Source of the DNA: Thiobacillus sp. | GTDB lineage: Bacteria > Pseudomonadota > Gammaproteobacteria > Burkholderiales > Thiobacillaceae | Direction of reading: 5' to 3' | Assembly: GCA_018263115.1 (NCBI GenBank) | Contig: JADFDC010000025.1 | Location: 1 to 33,833, forward strand | DNA length: 33,833 nucleotides | In this document: piece after piece, positions 1-8,676 of the stretch | Numbering within the stretch: position 1 is the first letter of the stretch | Layout: every line of letters begins with the position of its first letter | The notes under the pieces: model-generated | What the model was told of the DNA's origin: nothing | The model's database searches: none | The model's input: the letters and a program-made list of their open reading frames with translations, nothing else | Position numbers and translations under genes: made by a program

Positions 1-1566
1 GGCGTGGTGGCCTTGCCGTTGGCCATGGCCTTCGCGATTGCCAGCGGCGCGCGCCCCGAGCAGGGCATTTACACTGGCATCGTCGCCGGCGTGCTGGCCG
101 CGTTGTTTGGCAGTTCGCGCGTGTCGATCAGCGGCCCGACCGGCGCCTTCATCGTCATCCTTGCCGGCATCACCGCCAAGTACGGCATCGACGGCCTGCA
201 GATCGCCACGCTCATGGCTGGCCTGATTCTGCTGGCGATGGGCTTTGTCAAGCTGGGCGGCATCATCCGCTTCATTCCTACGCCGGTCATCACCGGCTTC
301 ACCGCCGGCATTGCCGTCATCATCTTCGTTGGCCAGTGGAAGGATTTCTTTGGCCTCACCCCGGAGGCTTCGGGCAACCATCTCCACGAAAAACTGATCG
401 TGCTGATCGAGGCCCTGCCCGGCCTTCATCTGCAAACCACGCTGCTGTCGCTCACCGCCTTGACGATCCTGATCGTCTCGCCGCGCCTGATCCGCCGCAT
501 CCCCGGGCCGATGATCGCGCTGATCGCGCTGACCAGCGCGCAGGCCTGGTGGCATTTCGACGGCGTTGCCACCATCGGTAGCGCCTTCGGCGGGATTCCC
601 TCGGGCCTGCCCGCACTGCACTGGCCTGAGGTCAGCTTTGCCCGGGTGCTGGAACTCCTCGGCCCTGCCTTCACCATCGCCATGCTGGGCGCGATCGAAT
701 CGCTGTTGTGCGCCGTGGTCGCCGACGGCATGGCCGGCACCCGACACGATCCGAACCAGGAACTGGTCGGGCAGGGCATCGCTAATCTCGCGGCACCCAT
801 CTTCGGCGGCTTTGCCGCCACCGGTGCCATCGCGCGCACCGCCACCAGCATCCGTAACGGCGGCACCAGCCCGCTCGCGAGCGTGATCCACGCATTGGTA
901 CTGATTGCCGTTGTCGTCGCGCTGGCACCGCTGGCTGCACAGATTCCGCTCGCCGTGCTGGCGGCGATACTGTTCGTGGTGGCGTGGAACATGAGCGAAG
1001 CGCGCCACTTCATCGACCTGCTGCGTCATGCGCCGGCCAACGACAAGGCACTCCTGTTCATCACCTTCCTGCTTACCGTGTTTGCTGATCTTGTCATCGC
1101 GGTCAACGTCGGCGTGCTGCTCGCCGCGCTCCTGTTCATGAAGCGCATGAGCGAAACCGTGACCATCGAGGGCGAAAGCGAATCCAGCCTCGCGGCCGTG
1201 TGCCCGGTGGGCGTACCCAAAGGGGTACAGGTATATTCAATTGACGGGCCGCTCTTCTTCGGCGCGGCCGCGAGCTTCGAGCGCACACTTGCCAGCCTGC
1301 ATGACAAGACGCGCGTGCTGGTTCTGCGTCTGGGACAGGTGCCGATCATCGACGCCACCGCCATGCAGGCACTGGCGGATATGACGCGGAACTTCCAGCA
1401 ACGAGGGGTGAAGGTGATGCTGTGCGAGGCGAATGCGCGCATCAATACCAAACTCGGAAATTTCGGATTACTCGAACGCTTGAACCAGACGGATGCAGGA
1501 ATCAGCCTGCCCGATGTGCTGACGCAAATCGAGGCCGAGCAGTTCAGCCAGAAGTCCTTGTCTTAG
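1..1566 (+). CDS. SulP-family anion transporter with STAS domain (5' partial)
   Basis: Inner-membrane SulP (SLC26-type) permease; family members carry sulfate, bicarbonate or other anions, and the substrate cannot be read from sequence. The frame is open to the first base and the usual N-terminal cytosolic part and first helix are missing, so the gene begins left of the window. The visible protein (about 521 residues) starts in the conserved VALPLAMAFAIASG helix, continues through SGPTGAF and the PTPVITGFTAGIAV stretch, and ends in a cytosolic STAS domain (roughly residues 400-505) containing IDATAM. It is a different subtype from the SulP at 28926-31019, lacking its insertion. The 3' end overlaps the convergent nhaR-like gene by 23 bp. 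Family assignment is firm; a bicarbonate role is only suggested by the neighbourhood. Confidence 0.9.
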   Translation, partial: GVVALPLAMAFAIASGARPEQGIYTGIVAGVLAALFGSSRVSISGPTGAFIVILAGITAKYGIDGLQIATLMAGLILLAMGFVKLGGIIRFIPTPVITGFTAGIAVIIFVGQWKDFFGLTPEASGNHLHEKLIVLIEALPGLHLQTTLLSLTALTILIVSPRLIRRIPGPMIALIALTSAQAWWHFDGVATIGSAFGGIPSGLPALHWPEVSFARVLELLGPAFTIAMLGAIESLLCAVVADGMAGTRHDPNQELVGQGIANLAAPIFGGFAATGAIARTATSIRNGGTSPLASVIHALVLIAVVVALAPLAAQIPLAVLAAILFVVAWNMSEARHFIDLLRHAPANDKALLFITFLLTVFADLVIAVNVGVLLAALLFMKRMSETVTIEGESESSLAAVCPVGVPKGVQVYSIDGPLFFGAAASFERTLASLHDKTRVLVLRLGQVPIIDATAMQALADMTRNFQQRGVKVMLCEANARINTKLGNFGLLERLNQTDAGISLPDVLTQIEAEQFSQKSLS

Positions 1567-2485
1567 TGCGCTTCCCGCGCCCGTTGTCACCTTTCTTGAA
1601 CAAAACCGTATGAGCCACTGCGCTGACTGCCTGCACGGCGGGGTGCCTGACATGGCGTTCGACCGTGATGACGAAGAATCGGTTGCGGATGTCTTCAGTT
1701 TGTCCCAGTAAAGCCACCTGATAGCGTCTGGTTATTTCATTGGCAATGACGGCGGGCGCGGGAAATACGCCCGCCCCGGCCTGGCCGAAGGATTTCATCA
1801 GGGCGCTGTCATCGAACTCGCCCACGACGCGCGGGCTGATGCCCTGCTTTTCCAGCCAGCGCAACACCGGTGCCCGCAGGGCGCTGTCCTCGCCAGGCAT
1901 CAGGAAGGGCATGCCATCCAGACAGTCGGGAAATTTTCCGCGCGCCTTGCCGGCCAGTTCTCGGCGAGCGAAGAATGCCACGCCGCATTCCCCGAGCGGG
2001 TGACTGTAGCCCCGGACGTCGACATTCGACGGCATGGGCTTGTCCGCCAGCACCATGTCCAGCCGGTGTATAGAAAGTTCGGCCACCAGGCGTTCGAGCC
2101 GGTCCTCACGGCATATCAGCTTGACCGGCTCGTCCAGTCCCAGGGCGGGCAAGAGCAACTGATGGGCGATTTCCTTGGGGACCGCATCGGAGATGCCGAC
2201 ACGAAACGGCATCATGCGTGCGCCGGGAGAAGCGCCCAGGGCTTCCTGCAATTCGGCGCCGATCTGGAAGATTTCGTCCGCGTAGGAAAGCGCCAGTTTG
2301 CCGGCCTGGGTCAGATCGAGCCGGCGGCCATTTCGCGAAAACAGCTCGACACCCAGGCGATCCTCAAAAACCTTGATCTGACCCGAAAGTGTCTGCGGGG
2401 TGAGGTGCAGCCTGTCGGCAGCCTTGTTGATGGCGCCGGTCTTGGCGACGGTAAAGAAGTAATGAAGGTGCTTGTAGTTGATCAT
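1544..2485 (-). CDS. nhaR: LysR-family regulator, NhaR type
   Basis: LysR-type transcription factor of 313 residues. The N-terminal winged helix-turn-helix begins INYKHLHYFFTVAKTG and contains LTPQTLSGQIKVFEDRLG, the LTPQT-GQI pattern of NhaR, the sodium/alkali-responsive activator of enteric bacteria. The effector domain has IGEC-like GECGVAFFARRE and GEFDDSALMKSFG, also as in NhaR. I chose the ATG at 2485 because the domain starts there; an open frame runs up to 2566 but its extra 27 residues look non-coding (FDFYPFFIRYF). No strong Shine-Dalgarno sequence is visible. It is divergent from htpX with 128 bp between, so it may regulate itself or the htpX operon. No Na+/H+ antiporter is adjacent, so its target here is unknown. 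Confidence 0.85.
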   Translation of the reverse strand: MINYKHLHYFFTVAKTGAINKAADRLHLTPQTLSGQIKVFEDRLGVELFSRNGRRLDLTQAGKLALSYADEIFQIGAELQEALGASPGARMMPFRVGISDAVPKEIAHQLLLPALGLDEPVKLICREDRLERLVAELSIHRLDMVLADKPMPSNVDVRGYSHPLGECGVAFFARRELAGKARGKFPDCLDGMPFLMPGEDSALRAPVLRWLEKQGISPRVVGEFDDSALMKSFGQAGAGVFPAPAVIANEITRRYQVALLGQTEDIRNRFFVITVERHVRHPAVQAVSAVAHTVLFKKGDNGRGKRTKTRTSG

Positions 2486-2613
2486 GATTCGAAAATAACG
2501 AATAAAAAATGGATAAAAATCGAATTTTATTGATCGGTATTTTCGGCTACGCTGACACGGTGTCAAGTTGTGATTTTTTTGTGATTCATTTTTTCTGATT
2601 CAGGAAACCAGCC

Positions 2614-3489
2614 ATGAAGCGCATCGTGTTATTTCTTGCTACCAACCTCGCCATCGTTCTGGTGCTTTCGGTCACCATGCGGCTGCTGGGCGTTGAGCCT
2701 TACCTGACCTCGCAGGGCCTCAATCTGACTTCGCTGCTGATCTTTGCCGCCGTGATGGGCTTTGGAGGTTCGCTGATTTCGCTGGCGATTTCCAAGTGGG
2801 TCGCAAAGAAATCCATGGGCGTGCAGGTAATCGAATCACCAGCCAATTCCACCGAGGTCTGGCTGATGGAAACCGTGCGCCGCTATTCGCAGGAAGCAGG
2901 CATCAAGATGCCGGAGGTTGGCATCTTCCATTCGCCCGAAGTCAATGCCTTTGCCACCGGCCCCAGCAGGAACAACTCCCTGGTCGCGGTGTCTTCCGGC
3001 CTGTTGCAGCAAATGACGCGCGAGGAAGCCGAGGCGGTGATCGGTCATGAAGTGGCCCATGCCGCCAACGGCGACATGGTGACCATGGCGCTGATCCAGG
3101 GCGTGGTCAACACTTTCGTCATGTTCCTGTCGCGCGTCATCGGCCACACCGTCGACCGTGTGGTGTTCAAGAACGAGCAGGGTCACGGCCCGGCCTTCTT
3201 CATCACCATGATTGTTGCTGAACTCGTGCTGGGTATCTTGGCCTCCATTATCGTCATGTGGTTCTCGCGCCAGCGCGAATTCCGCGCCGACCGCGGCGGC
3301 GCTTCGCTGGCCGGGAAGCAGAGCATGATTGCCGCACTGGAGCGCCTGCAAGCCGTGCACGCAGGTCCGCTGCCGGAAAAAATGGCCGCCTTCGGCATCT
3401 CAGGCGGGGGCGGTTCCGGCCTCAAGCGCCTGTTCATGACGCATCCGCCGCTGGAAGAGCGCATTGCCGCATTGCGTGCCGCGCAATAA
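2614..3489 (+). CDS. htpX: Protease HtpX, membrane zinc metalloprotease
   Basis: Inner-membrane M48 metalloprotease that takes part in quality control of membrane proteins. The 291-residue length fits the family. Two N-terminal helices (about 5-24 and 38-60) are followed by the zinc site HEVAH at 145-149, a second helix pair (about 155-175 and 195-217), and the third ligand in REFRAD (E222). The start has a good ribosome site (caggaaa) 8 nt upstream. It opens a run of seven genes whose gaps never exceed 26 bp, so it probably leads the operon. In Enterobacteria htpX belongs to the Cpx/heat-shock responses; I see no clear CpxR or sigma-32 site here. Confidence 0.93.
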   Translation: MKRIVLFLATNLAIVLVLSVTMRLLGVEPYLTSQGLNLTSLLIFAAVMGFGGSLISLAISKWVAKKSMGVQVIESPANSTEVWLMETVRRYSQEAGIKMPEVGIFHSPEVNAFATGPSRNNSLVAVSSGLLQQMTREEAEAVIGHEVAHAANGDMVTMALIQGVVNTFVMFLSRVIGHTVDRVVFKNEQGHGPAFFITMIVAELVLGILASIIVMWFSRQREFRADRGGASLAGKQSMIAALERLQAVHAGPLPEKMAAFGISGGGGSGLKRLFMTHPPLEERIAALRAAQ

Positions 3490-3515
3490 GGGTGCCTACC
3501 AAGAGTGACTAAACC

Positions 3516-4493
3516 ATGACCATGGAAACTGCATTGACAATTGGCCAGCCCTGGATGTGGGCAGTCTTCATCACCTTCGTGCTGGTGATGCTGGTGATCG
3601 ACCTCTTTCTGGTCGGTGGCAACAAGGCGCACAGGGTCAGCTTCAAGGAGGCGGCAGCGTGGTCGGTGGTGTGGTTCGGCCTTGCCATGCTGTTCAACCT
3701 CGGGCTGTGGTGGTATCTCAAGGGCAGCTACGGCAGCGAAATCGCCGACACCAAGGCGCTGGAATTCCTCACCGGCTATCTCATCGAGAAGTCGCTGGCG
3801 GTCGACAACATCTTCGTGTTCCTGATGATATTCAGCTTCTTCGCGGTGCCTGCGGAATATCAGCGCCGTGTCCTGATTTACGGCGTGATCGGCGCAATCG
3901 TCATGCGCGCGATCATGATCCTGGCTGGCGCCTGGCTGATCCAGGAATTCCACTGGATACTTTATCTCTTCGGCGCCTTCCTGGTCATTACCGGCATCAA
4001 AATGCTGATCTTCGCCGAGTCCGAACCCGACCTCAGCAAGAATCCGCTGCTCAACTGGATAAAGGGCCACATGCGCCTGACACCGGACTATCGTGGCGAG
4101 AAGTTCTGGGTCATGGAAAACGGTGTGCGCATGTTTACGCCGCTGTTCCTGGTGCTGATCATGATCGAGCTCTCCGACCTGGTGTTCGCGGTCGACTCAA
4201 TCCCGGCGATCTTCGCCATCACCACCGACCCGTTCATCGTGTTCACCTCGAACATTTTCGCCATCCTCGGCCTGCGCGCCATGTATTTCATGCTCGCAGG
4301 CCTGGCCGACCGCTTCCATCTGCTCAAGTACGGTCTGGCCCTGGTGCTGGTGTTCGTTGGCGTGAAGATGCTGATCGTCGATTTCTACAAGATCCCGATC
4401 GGCCTCTCGCTCGGTGTCGTCGGCCTCATCATTGCTACATTCATGTTCGCCAGCCTGTGGGCGACACGCAACAAGGAGAAAGCTGCCACATGA
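3516..4493 (+). CDS. TerC-family integral membrane protein
   Basis: TerC-family protein of 325 residues with about nine hydrophobic helices. Family members include tellurite-resistance TerC and Alx/MeeF-type manganese exporters. Conserved intramembrane acidic residues are visible: D29 in MLVIDLFLVGG, E91 and D97 in EKSLAVDNIFVF, and E218, D221 and D227 in the repeat-related IELSDLVFAVDSIPAIFAIT. These fit metal-ion transport. The gene follows htpX by 26 bp and overlaps the rhodanese gene by ATGA, so translation is likely coupled. The TerB-like gene 1.1 kb downstream makes a loose Ter-type association, but no TerD or TerZ genes are present. A second ATG at 3522 would shorten the protein by two residues. 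No manganese-riboswitch-like leader was recognised. Confidence 0.9.
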   Translation: MTMETALTIGQPWMWAVFITFVLVMLVIDLFLVGGNKAHRVSFKEAAAWSVVWFGLAMLFNLGLWWYLKGSYGSEIADTKALEFLTGYLIEKSLAVDNIFVFLMIFSFFAVPAEYQRRVLIYGVIGAIVMRAIMILAGAWLIQEFHWILYLFGAFLVITGIKMLIFAESEPDLSKNPLLNWIKGHMRLTPDYRGEKFWVMENGVRMFTPLFLVLIMIELSDLVFAVDSIPAIFAITTDPFIVFTSNIFAILGLRAMYFMLAGLADRFHLLKYGLALVLVFVGVKMLIVDFYKIPIGLSLGVVGLIIATFMFASLWATRNKEKAAT

Positions 4494-4903
4494 ACAGGAT
4501 GTTTGCCCTGCTGGTCTTGCTTGCCGCCAGCCTGAGCTTGTCGGCGTGCAGCAAGCCGCCTTACGAAAACCTCGACAACACGCAGTTGAAGACGCTGATC
4601 GCGCAAGGCGTGCCGCTTTATGACGTACGTCGTCCCGAAGAGTGGAAACAGACTGGCGTGGTCGAAGGTAGCCGCCTGCTGACCTGGGTGGACAGCAGAG
4701 GGCGTGTGCAGCCCGGATTTATCGAGAGCCTTGCCGTCGAAGCGCCGAAAGACAAACCGGTGGCCATCATCTGCCGCACTGGCAACCGAACCAGCCAACT
4801 GGCGCGCGAGCTGATGGAAAAACACGGCTATACCAAGGTCTATAACGTCAAGGATGGCATCACCGGCTGGATCGCTGGCGGACAGCCGGTGGAAAGACTC
4901 TGA
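4490..4903 (+). CDS. Rhodanese-domain lipoprotein
   Basis: Small exported single-domain rhodanese (137 residues). Residues 1-19 form a lipoprotein signal ending in the lipobox LSAC with C20 as the lipidated cysteine. The rhodanese fold follows: LYDVRRPEEW (43-52) and the active-site loop CRTGNR with nucleophile C95, then YNVKDGITGW near the C terminus. Rhodaneses move sulfane sulfur; a periplasmic lipoprotein form would fit a sulfur oxidiser, although this substrate link is inferred. The start ATG overlaps the terC stop (ATGA), and the following gene starts one base after this stop. A longer open frame back to 3557 is an out-of-frame shadow of terC. Confidence 0.9.
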   Translation: MNRMFALLVLLAASLSLSACSKPPYENLDNTQLKTLIAQGVPLYDVRRPEEWKQTGVVEGSRLLTWVDSRGRVQPGFIESLAVEAPKDKPVAIICRTGNRTSQLARELMEKHGYTKVYNVKDGITGWIAGGQPVERL

Positions 4904-4904
4904 C

Positions 4905-5612
4905 ATGACCCGTTCTCAAGTTACCGCTCAGCCTGCCAGTCCGCTGATCGAACTGACGGTCACGCTGCTGATTCCCTCGCTAATCCTGATGAAGCTCTCG
5001 GGCGCCGAGCATCTGGGGCCGGTCAACGCGCTGCTTGCAGCACTGGCGTTCCCTCTCGGCTGGGGCGCGCGCGAATATCTGCGTGCACGCAGGTTCAATT
5101 TATTCGCAGCGCTTGGCTTCGTTAGCGTGCTTCTTACTGGAGGCATCGGCCTGCTGCAACTCGACCCGAAATGGTTAGCGATCAAGGAAGCGGCGATCCC
5201 TGCAATGCTTGGCCTGGCGGTGGCTGTGTCGGCATTTACCCGTTATCCGCTGGTTCGGGTCCTGTTGTTCAGCACAGCCATCATGCAGGTAGAACGCATT
5301 CACGCTGCCCTTGAAGCACATGGTAACCGCCCCGCATTCGAGGCGAAGCTGGTCAATGCCACCTGGATGTTGGCGGGCGCCTTCCTGTTTTCGGCGGTGA
5401 TGAACTATTTTCTGGCGAGCTGGGTGGTTATCAGCGCGCCTGGAACCGAAGCTTTCAACGAGGAACTCGGCCGTCTTACGCTCTTGAGTTACCCGGTTAT
5501 CGCCTTGCCGTCGATGCTCATGATGATGGGCGTATTGTTTTACCTAACACGTTCTCTACGCCAACTGGCCGGGCTGGACTTGACCGACATCCTGAATTCC
5601 CCGAAAGGCTGA
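4905..5612 (+). CDS. Conserved membrane protein, VC0807-like
   Basis: Hydrophobic protein of 235 residues with about six predicted helices. The layout (LIELTVTLLIPSLILMKLSG at the N terminus, GGIGLLQLDPKWLAIKEAAIPA in the middle, ATWMLAGAFLFSAVMNYFLA later) resembles the VC0807 family, which also recalls intracellular septation protein A. No catalytic motif is seen and the function is unknown. I used the ATG one base after the rhodanese stop; the open frame reaches back to 4854 but that would overlap the rhodanese by 50 bp. The 3-bp gap to the next gene places it firmly in the htpX-to-PerM operon. Confidence 0.72.
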   Translation: MTRSQVTAQPASPLIELTVTLLIPSLILMKLSGAEHLGPVNALLAALAFPLGWGAREYLRARRFNLFAALGFVSVLLTGGIGLLQLDPKWLAIKEAAIPAMLGLAVAVSAFTRYPLVRVLLFSTAIMQVERIHAALEAHGNRPAFEAKLVNATWMLAGAFLFSAVMNYFLASWVVISAPGTEAFNEELGRLTLLSYPVIALPSMLMMMGVLFYLTRSLRQLAGLDLTDILNSPKG

Positions 5613-5615
5613 AGC

Positions 5616-6542
5616 ATGAATTCCGAACGCAGCATCCTCGCCATTGCCCTGTTCGCCGCCTTTGCAGACGGGGAGAAACACGACCGTGAGCGCGAACATC
5701 TGCGCGATATCGCCGAGTCGTTGGGCAATACCGTTGATCTGTCCGGGTTGTACCAGGACGTGCTGCTGAAACGGATTTCACTGGAACAGGCCACTGAAGC
5801 ACTGGCAGATGCGGGTGAGCGGCAGCTTGCCTACGAAATGGCGCTCGGCGTGTGCGAAGCCGACGGCAACATGAGCGAAATCGAACGCACATTTCTGAGC
5901 CGGCTCAAAGCGCTGCTGCGACTGGACGCTGGCGAGGCCAGCCGCGCAGAAGCTGAGGCCGATGTCATCGTGTCGCTGTCTTCCACGGCAGCGCCGGCAA
6001 CTGCGGTGGTTGCATCTCAACCGAACGTGCCTGAAGCCGAACTCGACAAGACCATCCTCAATACCAGTCTGCTCACCGGCGCACTTGAACTGCTACCGCA
6101 GTCATGGGCGTCGATGGCCATCATCCCGCTGCAAATCAAGATGGTGTATGGCATTGGCAAGGCGCATGGTTACACGCTCGACCAGGGGCATATCAAGGAC
6201 TTCATTGCGGCTGCCGGCGTGGGCCTGACATCGCAGTACCTCGAACAGTTCGGCCGAAAGCTTCTGGGCGGGCTGCTGGGCAAGGCCGCCGGCAAATCGT
6301 TGGGCAAAATCGGCGGCGCCGCCACCGGCATGGCATTCTCGTTCGCCACCACCTATGCGCTCGGCCAGCTCGCCAAACGCTATTATGCTGGCGGCCGGAC
6401 GATGAATGCCGCCGTGTTGAAAGATTCTTTCCAGAATCTTCTCGGCCAGGCTAAGCAGATGCAAACACGCTACCTGCCACAGATCCAGCAACAGGCCAGC
6501 ACGCTGGACATGACCAAAATCATGGACATGGCGCGCCGGTAA
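5616..6542 (+). CDS. TerB-like plus YcjF/DUF697-like protein
   Basis: Protein of 308 residues in two parts. Residues 1-105 resemble the TerB helical domain (AIALFAAFADGEKHDREREHL, then LGVCEADGNMSEIERTFL, the paired acidic motifs typical of TerB). An Ala/Val-rich linker (about 110-145) leads to a C-terminal part (LPQSWASMAIIPLQIKMVYGIGKAHGY onward, with the Gly-rich LGGLLGKAAGKSLGKIGGAATGMAF) resembling DUF697/YcjF. The hydrophobic glycine-rich segment suggests membrane association. TerB and TerC families co-occur in stress and metal-resistance operons, so the TerC gene upstream is a plausible partner. The reaction or role is unknown. Start ATG is 3 bp after the previous stop. Confidence 0.72.
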   Translation: MNSERSILAIALFAAFADGEKHDREREHLRDIAESLGNTVDLSGLYQDVLLKRISLEQATEALADAGERQLAYEMALGVCEADGNMSEIERTFLSRLKALLRLDAGEASRAEAEADVIVSLSSTAAPATAVVASQPNVPEAELDKTILNTSLLTGALELLPQSWASMAIIPLQIKMVYGIGKAHGYTLDQGHIKDFIAAAGVGLTSQYLEQFGRKLLGGLLGKAAGKSLGKIGGAATGMAFSFATTYALGQLAKRYYAGGRTMNAAVLKDSFQNLLGQAKQMQTRYLPQIQQQASTLDMTKIMDMARR

Positions 6543-7124
6543 ATGCAATTTTTCTCCGCGCTTTATGGCCGAGCCATGGCCTGGGCGCGCCACCGGCATG
6601 CACCGTGGTATCTTGGAGGCGTGAGTTTCGCCGAATCATCCTTCTTTCCGGTGCCGCCGGACGTGATGTTGGCACCGATGAGCCTGGCGCACCCCAAGCG
6701 GGCCTGGCGCTTCGCGCTTATCACCACGCTGGCTTCAGTAGCCGGCGGACTGGCCGGATATGCGATCGGATATTTCGCCTTTGATGCCCTCGAACCCTGG
6801 CTGCGTGAAACGAATTACCGGGCCAGCTTCGCGAAGGCCGAGACATGGTTTGGCGAATATGGCTTCTGGGCGGTGTTCATCGCCGGTTTCTCGCCGATTC
6901 CTTACAAGGCGTTCACCATAGCGGCCGGTGCATTGGCCATGCCGCTGATGCCATTCACACTCGCTTCCTTGATTGGCCGCGGTGCGCGTTTCTTTCTGGT
7001 GGCAGGATTGATGAAATGGGGAGGTGCGCGCATGGAGGCAGCCTTGCATCGATATGTGGACCGACTTGGCTGGGCGACCGTGCTGCTGGTGGCAGCCGCG
7101 TTGTTGCTTCATCATTTCGCCTGA
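6543..7124 (+). CDS. YqaA-type VTT/DedA-like membrane protein
   Basis: Inner-membrane protein of 193 residues of the SNARE-associated/VTT (DedA-like) superfamily, YqaA branch. The signature segments are FAESSFFPVPPDVMLAP (about 28-44) and GFSPIPYKAFTIAAGALAM (about 117-135), which form the paired re-entrant helices of this family. Some DedA relatives move lipids or support the proton motive force; the activity here is unknown. The start codon abuts the previous stop (TAAATG), so translation is probably coupled. It is followed by the AI-2E family gene after 19 bp. Confidence 0.85.
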   Translation: MQFFSALYGRAMAWARHRHAPWYLGGVSFAESSFFPVPPDVMLAPMSLAHPKRAWRFALITTLASVAGGLAGYAIGYFAFDALEPWLRETNYRASFAKAETWFGEYGFWAVFIAGFSPIPYKAFTIAAGALAMPLMPFTLASLIGRGARFFLVAGLMKWGGARMEAALHRYVDRLGWATVLLVAAALLLHHFA

Positions 7125-7143
7125 TCTCGAGTAGGGTCAGATC

Positions 7144-8211
7144 ATGCCTGTCAATATCGATTCCCCGTTTGCGCGCAAGATCGCCGCTTTCGCGTTTCTG
7201 ATTTTCATACTGGGCCTGACCCTGTGGGTACTGGCGCCCTTCTGGGCGGCGCTGGCCTGGGCGGGCATTCTGGCCTATGTCACCTGGCCACTGTTCGAGC
7301 GCCTGGCCAAACGGCTGAGCGGACGCGCGACGCTGGCCGCGTTTGTCATGACTGTCCTGGTTGCGGCTGTGCTGTTGGTGCCCATGGTGCTGGTCACCTA
7401 TACCCTGGCGATCGATGCCGTGGCGGTGGCGGCAAAGCTGCGTGAAATAGCCGTCCAGGGACTGCCGCCCATGCCGCCCGCGCTCACCGAACTGCCAGGC
7501 GGCGAGTGGCTTGCCGAACAGTATCGTCGCCTGCAGGCAGACCCTGCCTGGATCCGGGAACGCATCGAAACCCTCGGCCTGGCCAATCCGGACACGGTGA
7601 AAGCGCTGGCAGGCGGCGTGGGCCGCAATATCGCCAAGTTCGGACTGGCCATCTTTGCCCTGTTTTTTCTTTACAGGCATGGCGAGAGCGTGCTGGCCCA
7701 GTTCCACCGGGTGGCCACGCACTGGATCGGGGGGCAGACCAAGGCCTATCTGCATGCGGTGGGTGTCACCGTGCACGCCGTCGTCTTCGGCATCGTGCTT
7801 ACGGCGCTGGCGCAAGGCACGCTCGCCGGACTTGGCTACTGGGTGGCGGGCGTTTCCGCGCCCGTGATGTGGGGGGCGATTACCGCGCTGGTGTCATTGA
7901 TTCCCTTTGCCGGTCCCCTCGTGTGGCTGAGCCTTGCAGCGGGGCTGTTCATTCAGGGGCAAACGACAGCGGCCATCGGACTGTTCCTGTGGGGCGCGCT
8001 GGTGGTTAGCTGGGTGGACAATCTGATTCGTCCGCTGGTCATCAGCGGACCGACGCGCATTCCCTTTCTGCTGGTGTTTCTGGGCGTGCTGGGCGGAGTC
8101 AACGCCTTCGGCCTGATCGGACTTTTCCTCGGTCCGGTCATCCTCGCGGTGGCGCTGGCCATCTGGCGCGAATGGCTGGAATCGGAGCGCAACACAACCC
8201 GGAAAAACTGA
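7144..8211 (+). CDS. AI-2E/PerM-family transporter
   Basis: Polytopic membrane protein of 355 residues of the AI-2E exporter (PerM/YdiK/TqsA) family. N-terminal helices around residues 15-45 and 60-85 are followed by a soluble middle region, and the conserved C-terminal helices contain LVSLIPFAGPLVWL and the family hallmark NLIRPLVISGPTRIPFLLVFLGVLGG region. Characterised relatives export autoinducer-2 or act as Na+/H+ antiporters; which applies here cannot be told. It is the last gene of the tight plus-strand operon starting at htpX and converges with the 98-aa minus-strand gene 25 bp away. No clear terminator is visible between them. Confidence 0.87.
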   Translation: MPVNIDSPFARKIAAFAFLIFILGLTLWVLAPFWAALAWAGILAYVTWPLFERLAKRLSGRATLAAFVMTVLVAAVLLVPMVLVTYTLAIDAVAVAAKLREIAVQGLPPMPPALTELPGGEWLAEQYRRLQADPAWIRERIETLGLANPDTVKALAGGVGRNIAKFGLAIFALFFLYRHGESVLAQFHRVATHWIGGQTKAYLHAVGVTVHAVVFGIVLTALAQGTLAGLGYWVAGVSAPVMWGAITALVSLIPFAGPLVWLSLAAGLFIQGQTTAAIGLFLWGALVVSWVDNLIRPLVISGPTRIPFLLVFLGVLGGVNAFGLIGLFLGPVILAVALAIWREWLESERNTTRKN

Positions 8212-8236
8212 GCTGCTTTGCGCGCGTGGAAAGGGG

Positions 8237-8533
8237 TCAGTCGTCCTCGCCCAGTTCCGGATTCCAGCCCTTGTCTTTTGCCAGTTGCATGGCTTTGGCG
8301 TAGATGTCGGCATGTTTCTGGCGCAGCTCGTCGGGTAAACGGCTGGGCAGGTTGCTGTACTTGTCCCATTCCTTTTCGACCTGCTCCATCAGGAGCTGCA
8401 TGCGGCCCATGTCCCAGCCGCTGCAATCTTCCGTCTCGGCAATGAAGCCGAAAAGCCAGCCATCCAGCACGATGCGTCCCAGCTGGGTCATGCCGTGCTT
8501 GTCATTGTTGAAGCCAACGTATTTTGTATCCAT
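8237..8533 (-). CDS. Unrecognised 98-aa protein downstream of the cso operon
   Basis: I do not recognise this protein. It has 98 residues, is acidic at the C terminus (NPELGEDD), rich in Trp and Met, and predicted soluble. The central part (LLMEQVEKEWDKYSNLPSRLPDELRQ) and the following AKAMQLAKDKGW look helical. The ATG at 8533 was chosen because it has GAGAA about 5 nt upstream, while the open frame up to 8605 begins inside the terminator-bearing leader. It is co-oriented with the carboxysome genes but separated from mcdB by 143 bp including a strong terminator, so it is probably transcribed separately. Its normal composition and good codon use support a real gene. Confidence 0.65.
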   Translation of the reverse strand: MDTKYVGFNNDKHGMTQLGRIVLDGWLFGFIAETEDCSGWDMGRMQLLMEQVEKEWDKYSNLPSRLPDELRQKHADIYAKAMQLAKDKGWNPELGEDD

Positions 8534-8600
8534 GGGGTTCTCGTTTCGATGCAGACACTTGTCTGTTATGCGCCTGAGAGTATAGCCCGGATGCATCTGG

Positions 8601-8631
8601 CACAAACAAAGATGCCCCGCGAACGGGGCAT
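8601..8631 (-). terminator. Rho-independent terminator of the carboxysome operon
   Basis: On the minus strand an 8-bp perfect stem ATGCCCCG / CGGGGCAT closes a 4-nt loop (TTCG, an unusually stable tetraloop) and is followed by CTTTGTTTG. It lies 46 bp after the mcdB stop and separates the cso operon from the 98-aa gene. On the plus strand no U tract follows, so it is directional. Confidence 0.82.
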
Positions 8632-8676
8632 GGAAGGAGGCTTGCGCCTCGGCTGTAAAAAGTTAGCGCTTCCTGG

